Assembly: GCF_000935355.1 (NCBI RefSeq)
Contig: NZ_JXZC01000001.1
Coordinates: 992,001 to 1,056,000 of the forward strand
Source of the DNA: Rossellomorea aquimaris
GTDB lineage: Bacteria; Bacillota; Bacilli; Bacillales; Bacillaceae_B
Direction: 5' to 3'
DNA length: 64,000 nucleotides
Made by a program: the position numbers and the translations under genes. The notes under the pieces were generated by a model. It saw nothing but the letters and a program-made list of their open reading frames with translations. It was not told where the DNA came from and did no database searches. Below, piece by piece: positions 1 through 10,059 of this stretch (within the stretch, counting starts at the first letter, position 1; each line of letters opens with the position of its first letter).

Positions 1-1250
1 AAGCTCAATGATAATGCTAACACAGGTGCGGCTACAATTTCACCATTTTTAACTACAGGTTTTTCTGCAATACGTCCGACTCCAAGGATGGCAACCTCTG
101 GATGGTTGATTACTGGAGTGAACCATTGTCCACCGGCAGAACCAATATTCGTGATTGTACATGAAGCACCTTTCATTTCATCACCTGAAAGCTTACCATC
201 ACGAGCTTTTCCAGCCAGTTCGTTAATTTCATTTGAAATTGAGAACATGGATTTACGATCAGCATTTTTCACAACAGGTACTAATAGTCCTTTGTCAGTA
301 TCCGCTGCGATACCAATGTTGTAATAATGTTTTTGTACGATTTCGCTCGTTGAATCATCAATAGATGTGTTTAGAGCAGGGTATTCACGTAATGCACTTG
401 TTAATGCTTTAACGATGTATGGTAAGAATGTTAATTTAATACCTTTTTCAGCTGCAACTTCTTTGAACTTCTTGCGGTGAGCCCAAAGTTTTGTCACATC
501 GATTTCATCCATTAATGTTACGTGAGGAGCTGTATGTTTAGAGTTAACCATTGCTTTCGCAATTGCTTTACGCATACCACTCATTTTCTCGCGAGTTTCA
601 GGGTATTCACCCTCTGGTGCTTTAGGAGCAGCTTTTTTAGAATCAGCTTCTGGTGCTTTTTCTTCTGTTTTAGCTTCTTCAGCAGTTTCAGCCGGCTTAG
701 AATCTCCGCTTAAGAATGCATCGATATCTTCCTTGACAACACGTCCGTTTTTACCAGAACCGGATACTTGGCGAATTTCCACGCCGTTTTCTCTAGCGTA
801 TTTACGAACGGAAGGCATAGCGATCACACGCTTATTAGGATCAACTTCAGCATCTTGACCTGTTGATTCTTCCTTTGTTTCAGGAGCAGCTTCTTTCTTG
901 ACATCTTGTCCAGATTCAGCAGATCCTTGAACTTGACCTTTTGTTTTCTCATCAGCTTTAGGAGCTTCTTTCTTCTCTCCATCGTCACCTTTGAACTGAA
1001 GATCTTCGTATCCAGGAGCATCGAACTTAATCAGTGTGTCACCTACAACCGCTACAGTACCTTCGTCAACAAGAAGTTCTTCAACTGTTCCTGCTACCGG
1101 AGATGGAATTTCTACTACTGCTTTATCATTTTGGACTTCACATAGTACATCGTCTTCTTCAACTTTATCGCCAGGCTTAACAAACCATTTTACGATTTCA
1201 CCTTCATGAATACCTTCACCAATGTCTGGTAATTTGAATTCGAATGACAT
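1..1250 (-). CDS. pdhC: Dihydrolipoyl acetyltransferase, E2 of pyruvate dehydrogenase (3' end outside window)
   Basis: E2 core of the pyruvate dehydrogenase complex; it transfers acetyl groups from E1 to CoA through a swinging lipoyl arm. The reading frame is open from ATG at 1250, preceded by AGGAGG, to the left window edge, giving about 416 residues of an expected ~440. Visible: an N-terminal lipoyl domain with the NDKA motif (Lys43 is the expected lipoylation site), a Pro/Ala/Glu/Lys-rich linker, a peripheral subunit-binding domain around residues 124-165 (RKYARENGV), a second charged linker, and most of the acyltransferase domain. The catalytic DHRxxDG motif should lie just beyond position 1, so it cannot be verified. 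It follows pdhA and pdhB on the same strand, with a 160-nt gap. Confidence 0.96.
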   Translation of the reverse strand, partial: MSFEFKLPDIGEGIHEGEIVKWFVKPGDKVEEDDVLCEVQNDKAVVEIPSPVAGTVEELLVDEGTVAVVGDTLIKFDAPGYEDLQFKGDDGEKKEAPKADEKTKGQVQGSAESGQDVKKEAAPETKEESTGQDAEVDPNKRVIAMPSVRKYARENGVEIRQVSGSGKNGRVVKEDIDAFLSGDSKPAETAEEAKTEEKAPEADSKKAAPKAPEGEYPETREKMSGMRKAIAKAMVNSKHTAPHVTLMDEIDVTKLWAHRKKFKEVAAEKGIKLTFLPYIVKALTSALREYPALNTSIDDSTSEIVQKHYYNIGIAADTDKGLLVPVVKNADRKSMFSISNEINELAGKARDGKLSGDEMKGASCTITNIGSAGGQWFTPVINHPEVAILGVGRIAEKPVVKNGEIVAAPVLALSLS

Positions 1251-1342
1251 GGACTCTACCTCCTGTATTGAATAATGATTAAAAATAGATGAATGTAATA
1301 TTTTATCTCTGTCTGATTTTCTTATATCTACAATTGGAAAAG

Positions 1343-1363
1343 AGAAGGGTGGATTGCCCTTCT
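1343..1363 (-). other. Hairpin in the pdhB–pdhC intergenic gap
   Basis: A perfect 7-bp inverted repeat (AGAAGGG / CCCTTCT, 7-nt loop) lies in the 160-nt gap between pdhB and pdhC. On the transcribed strand no run of T follows, so it is more likely an mRNA processing or stability hairpin than a terminator. A separate pdhC promoter in this gap is possible; I could not identify a convincing one. Confidence 0.4.
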
Positions 1364-1410
1364 GTTCTCCTTTGAATATCTAGGGGGGAGCTATAAAAAC
1401 TCCTTACCCA

Positions 1411-2388
1411 TTAAAAGTTAAGTACTTTTTTCGCAGTTTCAAGCACGTCTTTATGGTTTGGTAACCAGATAGGCTCCGCTTGAGAGAAAGAGTAAACTGT
1501 ATCTGGTGCCGCTACACGAAGTACTGGTGCTTCAAGACTAAGAATCGCACGGTCATTGATTTCAGCAACCACGTTCGCTGCGATACCAGCTTGTTTTTGA
1601 GCTTCTTGAACAACGATGGCACGGTTTGTTTTCTCAACAGATGCCATAATCGTATCGATGTCCAGCGGGCTAACAGTACGTAAATCGATTACTTCGACTG
1701 AATGTCCTTCTTTTTCCAGTTCTTCAGCCGCTTTTAATGATTCGTGTACCATTGCTCCGTAAGTAATGATGGAAAGGTCTGTACCTTCGCGTTTAACATC
1801 CGCTTTACCAAGTTCGATTGTGTATTCCTCTTCTGGAACCTCTTGACGGAATGAACGGTATAATTTCATATGCTCTAAGAAAATGACAGGGTCATTATCG
1901 CGGATGGATGAAATTAATAAACCTTTTGCGTCATATGGTGTTGATGGGATAACAACTTTCAGACCAGGTTGCTGAGCCATCAATCCTTCTAAGCTGTCCG
2001 CATGAAGTTCTGGAGTATGTACTCCACCACCGAATGGGGAACGGATTGTGATTGGGGAAGTATACGTTCCACCTGAACGGTAACGCATACGCGCCATTTG
2101 TCCACTTACTGAGTCCATTACTTCATATACGAAACCGAAGAATTGGATTTCAGGTACTGGACGGTATCCTTCTAATGCTAAACCGATTGCTAAACCACCG
2201 ATTCCTGATTCTGCTAGTGGAGTATCGAATACGCGGTCTTCACCGAATTCTTTCTGAAGTCCTTCCGTTGCACGGAATACACCACCGTTTAGACCTACGT
2301 CCTCACCAAAAACTAAAACGTCTTCGTTGTTGCGTAGTTCTGTGCGCAGTGCATCAGTGATCGCTTGAATCATTGTCATTTGCGCCAT
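1411..2388 (-). CDS. pdhB: Pyruvate dehydrogenase E1 component, beta subunit
   Basis: The beta subunit pairs with PdhA to form the thiamine-diphosphate-dependent E1, which decarboxylates pyruvate and acetylates the lipoyl group of E2. The 325-residue product has the family's usual length and the transketolase-type pyrimidine-binding domain ([14 protein letters not shown] near residue 28) followed by the C-terminal domain. The ATG at 2388 follows AAGGAGTCG and lies 3 nt after the pdhA stop, so the two are translationally coupled. Confidence 0.97.
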   Translation of the reverse strand: MAQMTMIQAITDALRTELRNNEDVLVFGEDVGLNGGVFRATEGLQKEFGEDRVFDTPLAESGIGGLAIGLALEGYRPVPEIQFFGFVYEVMDSVSGQMARMRYRSGGTYTSPITIRSPFGGGVHTPELHADSLEGLMAQQPGLKVVIPSTPYDAKGLLISSIRDNDPVIFLEHMKLYRSFRQEVPEEEYTIELGKADVKREGTDLSIITYGAMVHESLKAAEELEKEGHSVEVIDLRTVSPLDIDTIMASVEKTNRAIVVQEAQKQAGIAANVVAEINDRAILSLEAPVLRVAAPDTVYSFSQAEPIWLPNHKDVLETAKKVLNF

Positions 2389-2391
2389 GGC

Positions 2392-3516
<1,125 letters not shown>

Positions 3517-3726
3517 CTATCCTTTCTTTATACATTTATTTTGGTTTTTTTACATACAAAGTTTAGATTACCCAAATTCAGTATGACCTACCACAATACT
3601 TGAGGATACACACACTATTAGTAGTTTTCCACAAATACCAAGAAAGAAAACCCGAAATTACATTCGAGCTTATCTGTATCAGTCTAAATTCCATAAAGAC
3701 TAATACAATTCATAAATACCTTTACT

Positions 3727-3756
3727 AGTTTACAATATAGAAATTCAGGAAGTCAA
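3727..3756 (-). promoter_or_regulatory. Candidate sigma-A promoter of the pdh operon
   Basis: Minus strand: TTGACT (3756-3751), 18-bp spacer, TAAACT (3732-3727). The start site would fall near 3720, giving a leader of about 210 nt before pdhA. The spacing is slightly long and the -10 moderate, so this is a prediction. The rest of 3517-3970 is AT-rich and non-coding; I see no other feature in it. Confidence 0.4.
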
Positions 3757-3970
3757 CGACAAAGTATTATAAATTAATGATTCCAAACAACCTTCAAATT
3801 TTTTCTGCCATTTCTTTTCAAAACTGTATCAATACTTCCTCATCTACTGTTATATATAAACATCGGAAACAATCGCATCTGTTATAGAGTAAGAATACCG
3901 TAATTCCTCATAACCCCATTATGACCTTGAGACTTGATAGGGATTCAGAATATTTTTTAAGTGAAATGAT

Positions 3971-4016
3971 AAAAAAAGTGGTAGATGAGGAAGTTTTCCT
4001 CTTCTACCACTTTTTA
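3971..4016 (-). terminator. Intrinsic terminator of ykyA
   Basis: Long near-perfect stem (GTGGTAGA..GAGGAA paired with TTCCTC..TCTACCAC) around a GTTT loop. On the minus strand it is followed by TTTTTTTA. It sits 7 nt beyond the ykyA stop codon. A shorter T-run on the other side could also stop plus-strand transcription. Confidence 0.85.
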
Positions 4017-4022
4017 TCCATC

Positions 4023-4682
4023 TTATTCTGAGTCTTTCACATCAAGACCGGCATTGGAATAAAATTCTTGTTTCAGCTTATTAAATTCTTCTGTCTTTTT
4101 ATTGTAGTCCTCGTTGAACTTCACTATTTTTTCATATTGTTCATTAATAGAAGAGATTTGTTTCTCAAGCTCTTCCAATGTGAGTTCTTTCTTTTTGAAC
4201 ATATTATAAAGTTCTTTATCCAGAGACAGCACATCCAGATAAGAAGATGTTAGCTTTTCATGAAGCTGATAGCGTTCTTCCATCGTTTTCCCCAGCTTTT
4301 CGGCTTCTTTTTTAAGATCTTCGTTTTCTAACTTATCTACATATTCGTCTGCTTTCGCAAACTCTTCTTCGGCTTCACTCATGGACGTACGCTCTTTATC
4401 TATGTATTCTTTTCTTTTTTTGATGTTTTCCAGAGCTTCGTCGGAAAGTTTTACAATTTGGTCAAACTCTTTCATCCCAAGATCCATAATCTTAGTATAA
4501 ATTTCTTTTTCTTTTTCTTCTAACTCTTGAAGAGGCTTTTGAACTTCAACATATTGCCCTTCTTTGGATACTGTTTCTTCAAGAACATTGTACATATTCT
4601 CCTCGGGTGAAGAACCACCAACACAGCCCATCAATACAAAGATAGCGGCTCCTAAAATGAAAGCAAAACGAAATTTCGACAC
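4023..4682 (-). CDS. ykyA: YkyA-family lipoprotein
   Basis: Exported lipoprotein of the YkyA family (described as a putative cell-wall-binding lipoprotein); its function is not established. A hydrophobic signal peptide ends in a lipobox with Cys20 (LMGC). The remaining ~200 residues are highly charged, Glu/Lys-rich and predicted to be mostly coiled coil. The start is GTG 4682 preceded by AAGGGGGATC. It lies upstream of pdhA on the same strand, as in B. subtilis, but its own terminator makes it a separate transcription unit. Confidence 0.88.
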   Translation of the reverse strand: MSKFRFAFILGAAIFVLMGCVGGSSPEENMYNVLEETVSKEGQYVEVQKPLQELEEKEKEIYTKIMDLGMKEFDQIVKLSDEALENIKKRKEYIDKERTSMSEAEEEFAKADEYVDKLENEDLKKEAEKLGKTMEERYQLHEKLTSSYLDVLSLDKELYNMFKKKELTLEELEKQISSINEQYEKIVKFNEDYNKKTEEFNKLKQEFYSNAGLDVKDSE

Positions 4683-4715
4683 AACTAGATCCCCCTTAAC
4701 TATTTACCACCTTCT

Positions 4716-4744
4716 ACTATATCTATGTCTACAACATTTGACAA
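4716..4744 (-). promoter_or_regulatory. Predicted sigma-A promoter of ykyA
   Basis: Minus strand: TTGTCA (4744-4739), 17-bp spacer, TATAGT (4721-4716), about 34 bp before the GTG start. Each hexamer matches the consensus at five of six positions. The rest of 4745-5000 should hold the divergent def promoter, which I could not fix with confidence. Confidence 0.6.
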
Positions 4745-5011
4745 TAGGGATTTACAACTGTGGAAAAAAATGTCGATTAGACAATTCTTCCTATTAAAAT
4801 GATTATGACATTTAACTGGTGAGTATTCCACCTTAAACCTGATTCGTTAACTTTTCCGATGTAAAATGATAGACTATTATCATACATAGTAGATTATCTT
4901 AATATATAAAGTAGAGAAGTGATTGATCATTAGAACATGTCTTCAAGTGTTATTTAAGGACATATATTGCCTATCCATTCATATCTCTATTGTACCTGAG
5001 GAGGAAGATCA

Positions 5012-5566
5012 ATGATTACCATGAATGACATCATCCGGGAGGGCCACCCAACATTAACAATGGTGGCAAAGGAAGTGCCTATCCCGCCATCAAATGAAGA
5101 CCGGGAAACATTAAGAAGCTTATTGGAGTATGTAATAAACAGTCAAAATCCTGAAACAGCACATAAATATGGCCTTAGACCCGGGATTGGCCTCGCTGCG
5201 CCTCAAATCAATATTTCTAAGCGAATGCTGGCTGTGAATGTGACAGACAATCAAGGAAAATTACACAGTTATGCTTTATTCAACCCGAAAATTATCAGTC
5301 ACTCAATCGAGAAAGCTTATTTAACATCAGGTGAAGGTTGTCTGTCAGTAGATAGAAATGTCCCTGGATTTGTTCCTCGATATGCCAGGGTGACGGTAAA
5401 AGGCTGGGATGTGGATGGAAACGAAGTGAAACTGCGTTTAAAGGGATTACCATCCATCGTGTTCCAGCATGAAATCGATCATTTGAATGGAATCATGTTC
5501 TATGACCACATCAACCCGAATAACCCATTCGAGCCGATTCCGGATGCAATCGCCATTGAACGATAA
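5012..5566 (+). CDS. def: Peptide deformylase (DefB type)
   Basis: Metalloenzyme that removes the N-formyl group from nascent proteins. All three family motifs are present: GIGLAAPQ, EGCLS (metal-binding Cys near residue 110) and HEIDHLNG (His153, His157 and catalytic Glu). The 184 residues match the B. subtilis DefB/YkrB type, including its insertion before motif 1. ATG 5012 follows GGAGGAAG. It is divergent from ykyA and convergent with the HAD gene, so it is monocistronic. Confidence 0.97.
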   Translation: MITMNDIIREGHPTLTMVAKEVPIPPSNEDRETLRSLLEYVINSQNPETAHKYGLRPGIGLAAPQINISKRMLAVNVTDNQGKLHSYALFNPKIISHSIEKAYLTSGEGCLSVDRNVPGFVPRYARVTVKGWDVDGNEVKLRLKGLPSIVFQHEIDHLNGIMFYDHINPNNPFEPIPDAIAIER

Positions 5567-5567
5567 T

Positions 5568-5606
5568 AAAAAAAGACTTCTTCCTGTTTTCCGAAGAAGT
5601 CTTTTT
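5568..5606 (+). terminator. Bidirectional terminator between def and ykrA
   Basis: Stem AAAAAGACTTCTTC / GAAGAAGTCTTTTT with a 9-nt loop lies between the two convergent genes. T-runs on both strands make it work in either direction. Confidence 0.88.
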
Positions 5607-5609
5607 CAA

Positions 5610-6380
5610 TTAGATTAATTCCAGTTCCTTTAAACCATGGTATATTCCATTATCATCTACGTGTTTTGTAATCAAATTTGCATGTTTTTGTACTTCTTGG
5701 ACGGCATTTCCCATGGCAACACCTGTACCAACGGACTGAATCATTTCAATATCATTTAATCCGTCTCCAAACGCGTAAACGTCTTCCATTTTAAAGCCGA
5801 GCTTAGCGATCATCTTCTTAATGCCTTCTGCTTTCGATCCACCTTTTGGCAGTATATCCATTGAGTACTGATGCCAGCGAATGAACGTGAAATCATTGTA
5901 TTTCTCCCGATAAAAGCTTTCTGCTTCTTTTGTACAAAACAACAAGGATTGATAAATATCTCTCCCTTTATAAAATTCAGGAGCATAATCAGGATGTGGA
6001 AATTTTAAACTTCTCATACTTTCTTCAATATATTCATGGTGTCTTTGGTTTGACTTCATCGTTTCATGGTTTAAGTGAACCACCGGATGTTCCTTAGAAT
6101 ACGTATCCTCCAGTAACTCTTCCAACGTCTCTATTTTTAATGGATTGGTATAGATGACCTCATTTTCAAAAACCACATATTGACCATTGAAGGAAACAAA
6201 GGATTCAATCCCTAACTCTTCCCTCAGACTCTCATACATAAATGGGGCTCTGCCAGTTGCAATCGCAACATAAGTGCCGTTTGATTGTAGTGTTTGGATG
6301 GCTTCTTTCGTTGCTTGAGGCAGCTTCTTATCGTGGTCAAGCAGTGTACCATCTATATCGAAGAAAACTATTTTAGACAT
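5610..6380 (-). CDS. ykrA: Cof-type HAD hydrolase (YkrA-like sugar-phosphate phosphatase)
   Basis: HAD-superfamily phosphatase of the Cof subfamily. Motif I is DIDGTLL with the nucleophile Asp near residue 8, motif II is ATGRAP, and motif IV is GDGLNDIEM near the C terminus. Length is 256 residues. ATG 6380 is preferred over 6398 because AAAGGAGA lies 5 nt upstream of it, while the upstream ATG overlaps that site. Substrates are not predictable from sequence; a role in house-cleaning of phosphorylated metabolites is usual for the family. The position beside def matches B. subtilis. Confidence 0.9.
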   Translation of the reverse strand: MSKIVFFDIDGTLLDHDKKLPQATKEAIQTLQSNGTYVAIATGRAPFMYESLREELGIESFVSFNGQYVVFENEVIYTNPLKIETLEELLEDTYSKEHPVVHLNHETMKSNQRHHEYIEESMRSLKFPHPDYAPEFYKGRDIYQSLLFCTKEAESFYREKYNDFTFIRWHQYSMDILPKGGSKAEGIKKMIAKLGFKMEDVYAFGDGLNDIEMIQSVGTGVAMGNAVQEVQKHANLITKHVDDNGIYHGLKELELI

Positions 6381-6569
6381 AACCGTTCTCCTTTTCATAC
6401 ATTATCGATCTTTCATCTCTTTTACCCGTTGTTTAAAGTAATCCTTTACGGCTTAAAAGTCAATGAATGAGCCCAAACAGCTTCATTTACCAAACTTAAC
6501 CATGTAAGAGATTCAATAAATTCCGTACAATATAAGTAAGACAACAGAGACGTCGGTATTTATTGTTCC

Positions 6570-6598
6570 TTTACTTCAAAGGAAAATCTCGGTAAACT
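6570..6598 (+). promoter_or_regulatory. Possible promoter for the 23-codon basic peptide ORF
   Basis: TTTACT (6570-6575), 17-bp spacer, TAAACT (6593-6598). The start site would lie only a few bases before the ribosome-binding site of the small ORF at 6620. The hexamers are moderate and the leader would be very short, so confidence is low. Confidence 0.3.
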
Positions 6599-6619
6599 AT
6601 TGATAAGGAGTGATCCACC

Positions 6620-6691
6620 ATGTTAAAAAAGCTCAGGAAAAAGCTTTTAAAACAGTGGAAAGAATTGCTTAGAAAAAAAACGATTGCATAG
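6620..6691 (+). CDS. Possible 23-residue, very basic amphipathic peptide
   Basis: Small ORF with ATG at 6620 preceded by AAGGAGTGATCCACC, a strong ribosome-binding site at good spacing, and TAG at 6689. About half of the residues are Lys or Arg, interspersed with Leu and one Trp, in a pattern that would give an amphipathic helix (begins MLKKLRKKLLK). I do not recognise it. It lies in the otherwise gene-free 970 bp between ykrA and rpoY, and a stable inverted repeat (6781-6828) follows that could end a short transcript. It resembles membrane-active or RNA-binding micropeptides only in composition. Confidence 0.4.
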   Translation: MLKKLRKKLLKQWKELLRKKTIA

Positions 6692-6780
6692 TTTTTTTAT
6701 CTGCTGAACGAAATCAGGCAGTCACACTACTAAAATACATGTCATTCGGCTATACTGTCATACGTTTACACAAATAATAA

Positions 6781-6840
6781 GGGACTGATGCCACTAGTGA
6801 GCTTTTTCGTCTCCATTGGTTCAGTCCCTCTTCTCTATTT
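6781..6840 (+). terminator. Long-stem structure, possible terminator of the small ORF transcript
   Basis: GGGACTGA (6781-6788) pairs perfectly with TCAGTCCC (6821-6828). Inside, ACTAGTG and CATTGGT can extend the helix with G-U pairs, and a T-rich stretch (CTTCTCTATTTTT) follows. It could end a transcript from the small basic-peptide ORF. Confidence 0.4.
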
Positions 6841-6874
6841 TTGTAATGTTTTAATGAAGGATTCTTGCAAAAAC

Positions 6875-6903
6875 TTTATTTACATGAAAGAATCCTTTAT
6901 AAT
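6875..6903 (+). promoter_or_regulatory. Candidate promoter of rpoY–rnjA
   Basis: TTTATT (6875-6880), 17-bp spacer, perfect TATAAT (6898-6903). A 10-bp inverted repeat (AAGGATTCTT at 6857-6866 and AAGAATCCTT at 6888-6897) brackets the -35 region and could be an operator. If correct, the leader before rpoY is about 440 nt. The -35 is weak, so this is tentative. Confidence 0.4.
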
Positions 6904-6998
6904 TTATAGCATACATAAACAAGATGATTCATCCCTATTTAAATGATAGGTTCATTTCGAAGAGTTAGAGTTAGGACTGCCCGCTATGGTGAATTCTC

Positions 6999-7095
6999 GT
7001 GAAAGATGGATTTCACTCACCTTTCATACATACTGAAAGGTCGCCCTGTGTTAAGGAAATGATACTTTTATCAATCGTTTTTTTACCACAGGGCG
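6999..7095 (+). ncRNA. Structured leader RNA upstream of rpoY–rnjA (three consecutive hairpins)
   Basis: Three adjoining perfect inverted repeats. GTGAAA/TTTCAC occupy 6999-7004/7011-7016. CTTTCA/TGAAAG occupy 7021-7026/7034-7039. CGCCCTGTG/CACAGGGCG occupy 7042-7050/7087-7095, the last enclosing a small GATA/TATC hairpin and a T7 run. It does not match a riboswitch class I recognise. It lies between a possible promoter near 6900 and rpoY at 7351. Confidence 0.4.
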
Positions 7096-7178
7096 TAAAT
7101 GAGCCATATATGAACATAGTAACTGTTCAGACCACAATGGTATATCTATACCTATTAGCAGGGAAACCAGCCCTCTAA

Positions 7179-7278
7179 TGTCCAGCTCCAGCGTCTAGCC
7201 CTATTCTTCATAATCCACACACATCCCTCAACCGGATTAAGGTTTTATGCGGATAGGGTTTATGACGCCGCTTTTGTT
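7179..7278 (-). repeat. Single copy of a Bacillaceae-type hairpin repeat (related to 40383-40679)
   Basis: Begins TGTCCAGCTCC and ends CCGCTTTTG, which is the reverse complement of the termini of the 126-bp units at 40383-40679 (GAAAAGCGG ... GGAGCTGGACA). Internal arms GCGTC..GCCCTAT and ATAGGG..GACGC pair, so the element folds into one long hairpin. It is degenerate relative to the other copies and lies within the leader region of rpoY. Confidence 0.6.
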
Positions 7279-7350
7279 ATGTAGTTGATAACTTTTTTAT
7301 CATAGATGAAAGTTAGATTTTTTGAAAACGGATAAGGAGAGAGAAAAAAC

Positions 7351-7557
7351 ATGATTTTTAAAGTATTTTATCAAGAAAGTAAAGCAGAAGTGCCTGTTCG
7401 CGAATGCACTCAATCTCTTTACATGGAAGCAGATTCAGAACGTGAAGTACGCCTGAAATTAAAAGACAAACCGTATAACATTGAATTCGTACAAAAGCTA
7501 GAGGGCGCTTTTTTAGAGTATGAAGAAAACCATCATTCTTTCGAGTTGGAGCAATAA
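7351..7557 (+). CDS. rpoY: RNA polymerase epsilon subunit
   Basis: Small accessory subunit of Firmicute RNA polymerase (formerly YkzG, DUF1447 family). The 68-residue protein begins [18 protein letters not shown] and contains the family's central [13 protein letters not shown] and GAFLEYEE segments. ATG 7351 follows AAGGAGAGAG. It is 4 nt upstream of rnjA, the conserved Firmicute arrangement, and the pair should be one transcript. Confidence 0.95.
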   Translation: MIFKVFYQESKAEVPVRECTQSLYMEADSEREVRLKLKDKPYNIEFVQKLEGAFLEYEENHHSFELEQ

Positions 7558-7561
7558 TTAA

Positions 7562-9229
7562 ATGAAATTTGTCAAGAATGACCAAACCGCAGTATTTGCC
7601 CTTGGCGGTTTAGGTGAAATCGGTAAAAACACATACGGCGTACAATTCCAAGACGAAATCATCCTGATCGATGCAGGAATCAAGTTTCCTGAAGACGAAC
7701 TGCTAGGCATCGATTACGTAATCCCAGACTATACGTATCTGGTGAAGAATGCAGACAAAATCAAAGGGCTTTTCGTGACACATGGACATGAAGACCATAT
7801 TGGTGGAATCCCTTATTTACTTCGCGAATTAAACATCCCGATTTACGGCGGGAAGCTCGCACTGGGACTTATTAAAAACAAGCTTGAAGAGCACGGTCTA
7901 TTACGAAATGCGAAACTTAATGTAATCAAAGAAGATGACATCGTTAAATTCCGCAAGACGTCCGTAACCTTCTTCAGAACGACTCACAGTATTCCGGATT
8001 CATACGGAATTGTCGTGAAAACACCACCTGGTAATGTTGTACACACAGGTGACTTTAAATTTGATTTCACGCCGGTTGGTGAACCCGCGAACTTAACCAA
8101 AATGGCTGAAATCGGAAAAGAAGGCGTACTTTGTCTTCTATCTGATAGTACAAACGCTGAAGTTCCAAACTTCACAATGTCGGAACGTAAAGTCGGAGAA
8201 AGCATCAATGACATTTTCCGCAAAGTGGACGGTCGTGTTATATTCGCTACTTTCGCTTCTAATATTCACCGTTTACAACAAGTGGTTGAAGCAGCTGTCT
8301 TTCATAATAGAAAAGTCGCTGTATTTGGAAGAAGCATGGAAGCGGCCATTACGATTGGTCAAGAATTAGGGTATATCAACGCCCCTAAAGATACATTCAT
8401 TGAACATAACCAAATAAATCGTTTACCTGCGAATGAAGTCGCGATATTATGCACAGGTTCCCAGGGTGAACCAATGGCTGCATTATCAAGAATCGCAAAC
8501 GGTACTCACCGTCAGATTCAGATCCAGCCTGGTGACACAGTTGTATTCTCTTCTTCACCGATCCCTGGAAATACGATCAGTGTAAATCGCACAATCAACC
8601 TATTATATCGTGCTGGAGCAGAAGTCATTCATGGCCCATTAAGTGATATCCATACATCCGGTCATGGTGGACAACAAGAGATGAAGTTAATGCTCCGCCT
8701 GATGAATCCTACCTTCTTTATGCCGATACATGGTGAATTCCGCATGCAGAAGATGCACGCACAGCTTGGTGTAGATTGTGGAGTACAGCCTGATAACTGC
8801 TTCATAATGGACAATGGTGAGGTACTTGCATTAAGCAATGACTCCGCACAAGTTGCTGGTAAAATCCCTTCTGGAAACGTCTATATCGACGGAAGCGGTA
8901 TTGGTGATATCGGTAATATCGTCCTTCGTGACCGCCGTATCCTTTCTGAAGAAGGCTTAGTCATCGTAGTGGTAAGCATCGATATGAAAGATTTCAAGAT
9001 TGCTTCTGGACCGGACCTGATTTCAAGAGGATTTGTGTACATGCGTGAATCAGGTGATCTTATCAATGAAGCTCAAACACTTATTTCTAAACATCTGAAC
9101 AAAGTTCTTGAGAGAAGAACTTCTCAATGGTCAGAAATCAAAAATGAAATCACAGATACACTGGCTCCATTCCTATATGAAAAAACAAAACGTCGTCCTA
9201 TGATTTTACCAATCATTATGGAAGTCTGA
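7562..9229 (+). CDS. rnjA: Ribonuclease J1
   Basis: Dual 5'-3' exonuclease and endonuclease of the metallo-beta-lactamase/beta-CASP family, central to rRNA maturation and mRNA turnover. The metal-binding motif [10 protein letters not shown] gives His74, His76, Asp78 and His79. Further motifs are the TGDFKFD block, the beta-CASP region around GSQGEP and the C-terminal HTSGHGG. At 555 residues it has the full expected length. The ribosome-binding site (GGAGCAA) lies inside the end of rpoY, and a strong terminator follows. Confidence 0.97.
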   Translation: MKFVKNDQTAVFALGGLGEIGKNTYGVQFQDEIILIDAGIKFPEDELLGIDYVIPDYTYLVKNADKIKGLFVTHGHEDHIGGIPYLLRELNIPIYGGKLALGLIKNKLEEHGLLRNAKLNVIKEDDIVKFRKTSVTFFRTTHSIPDSYGIVVKTPPGNVVHTGDFKFDFTPVGEPANLTKMAEIGKEGVLCLLSDSTNAEVPNFTMSERKVGESINDIFRKVDGRVIFATFASNIHRLQQVVEAAVFHNRKVAVFGRSMEAAITIGQELGYINAPKDTFIEHNQINRLPANEVAILCTGSQGEPMAALSRIANGTHRQIQIQPGDTVVFSSSPIPGNTISVNRTINLLYRAGAEVIHGPLSDIHTSGHGGQQEMKLMLRLMNPTFFMPIHGEFRMQKMHAQLGVDCGVQPDNCFIMDNGEVLALSNDSAQVAGKIPSGNVYIDGSGIGDIGNIVLRDRRILSEEGLVIVVVSIDMKDFKIASGPDLISRGFVYMRESGDLINEAQTLISKHLNKVLERRTSQWSEIKNEITDTLAPFLYEKTKRRPMILPIIMEV

Positions 9230-9235
9230 TCTATC

Positions 9236-9276
9236 AAAAAAGAGGCTGCCCCGATATAAAGGGCAGCCTCTTCTTT
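9236..9276 (+). terminator. Terminator of rpoY–rnjA (also usable for ktrC)
   Basis: Stem AGAGGCTGCCC / GGGCAGCCTCT with a 9-nt loop lies between the convergent rnjA and ktrC, flanked by an A-run and a T-rich tract. Confidence 0.88.
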
Positions 9277-9277
9277 A

Positions 9278-9934
9278 TTATAAAACCTTCTTTTCAAAAC
9301 GGTTAATATCCGTATCCGCCCCGATTACGATCAGGATATCTCCTTCACGAATCTGTTCATCGGCTTGGGGAGACACAATAATATCCTTTTGCCTTTTAAT
9401 CGCCACAATATTGATTCCGAATTGAGCACGGATATCCAGATCGATCAACGAGTTCCCGCTCAGGTTTTCATTCGCCACAATCTCCACGATGGAGTGCTCA
9501 TCCGATAGCTCTAAGTAATCCAGTACATTATTCGAAACGATATTATGAGCAATCCTTCTTCCCATGTCGCGCTCTGGATGAACGACTTGGTTCGCACCTA
9601 TTTTCCGTAATACTTTTTCATGATAATCATTTTGAGCCTTGACTGTAATGTTCTTCACGCCGATTTCTTTCATCATCAAGGTAGTTAAGATACTGGATTG
9701 GATATCGTCTCCAATAGCCACAATGACGTGATCAAAATTTCTGATTCCCAGGCTCTTTAAAACGGATTCATCCGTTGAATCTGCCACTACCGCATGAGAG
9801 GCAATAGAAGAGAATTCATTTACTTTATCTTCATCCTGATCAATCGCCATAACTTCCATGCCTTGATCGGATAATGAACGTACAATACTGCCTCCAAATC
9901 GCCCTAATCCAACAACCACAAACTCTTTTTTCAC
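9278..9934 (-). CDS. ktrC: Potassium uptake gating subunit KtrC (RCK protein)
   Basis: Cytosolic RCK ring protein that gates a KtrD-type potassium transporter. An N-terminal Rossmann fold shows VVGLGRFGGSI and the acidic end of beta-2 (AIDQDEDK). The C-terminal RCK_C domain (from about residue 135) is the site where KtrC homologues bind c-di-AMP. The start is GTG 9934 after GGGGGGATG. No ktrD is in the window, as in B. subtilis where ktrC and ktrD are unlinked. No ydaO-type riboswitch is visible upstream. Confidence 0.93.
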   Translation of the reverse strand: MKKEFVVVGLGRFGGSIVRSLSDQGMEVMAIDQDEDKVNEFSSIASHAVVADSTDESVLKSLGIRNFDHVIVAIGDDIQSSILTTLMMKEIGVKNITVKAQNDYHEKVLRKIGANQVVHPERDMGRRIAHNIVSNNVLDYLELSDEHSIVEIVANENLSGNSLIDLDIRAQFGINIVAIKRQKDIIVSPQADEQIREGDILIVIGADTDINRFEKKVL

Positions 9935-9975
9935 CCTACATCCCCCCGCACTCTATATATTCTATATTTTAGCAC

Positions 9976-10004
9976 AAAAAAAAGGAGAAAATGAAATTTC
10001 TCCC
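9976..10004 (-). terminator. Terminator of cydAB
   Basis: On the minus strand GGAGAAA / TTTCTCC with a 6-nt loop is followed by a run of nine T. It lies about 56 nt after the cydB stop codon. Confidence 0.82.
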
Positions 10005-10059
10005 TGTCGTTCCCTGTATTAAATTTAGAGGAGCATTTTAACAACACCCTCTTCCATCA

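Noticed and set aside
7042..7095. Hairpin CGCCCTGTG/CACAGGGCG as an intrinsic terminator
   Set aside because: The T7 run lies inside the loop rather than after the stem, so it does not have terminator geometry.
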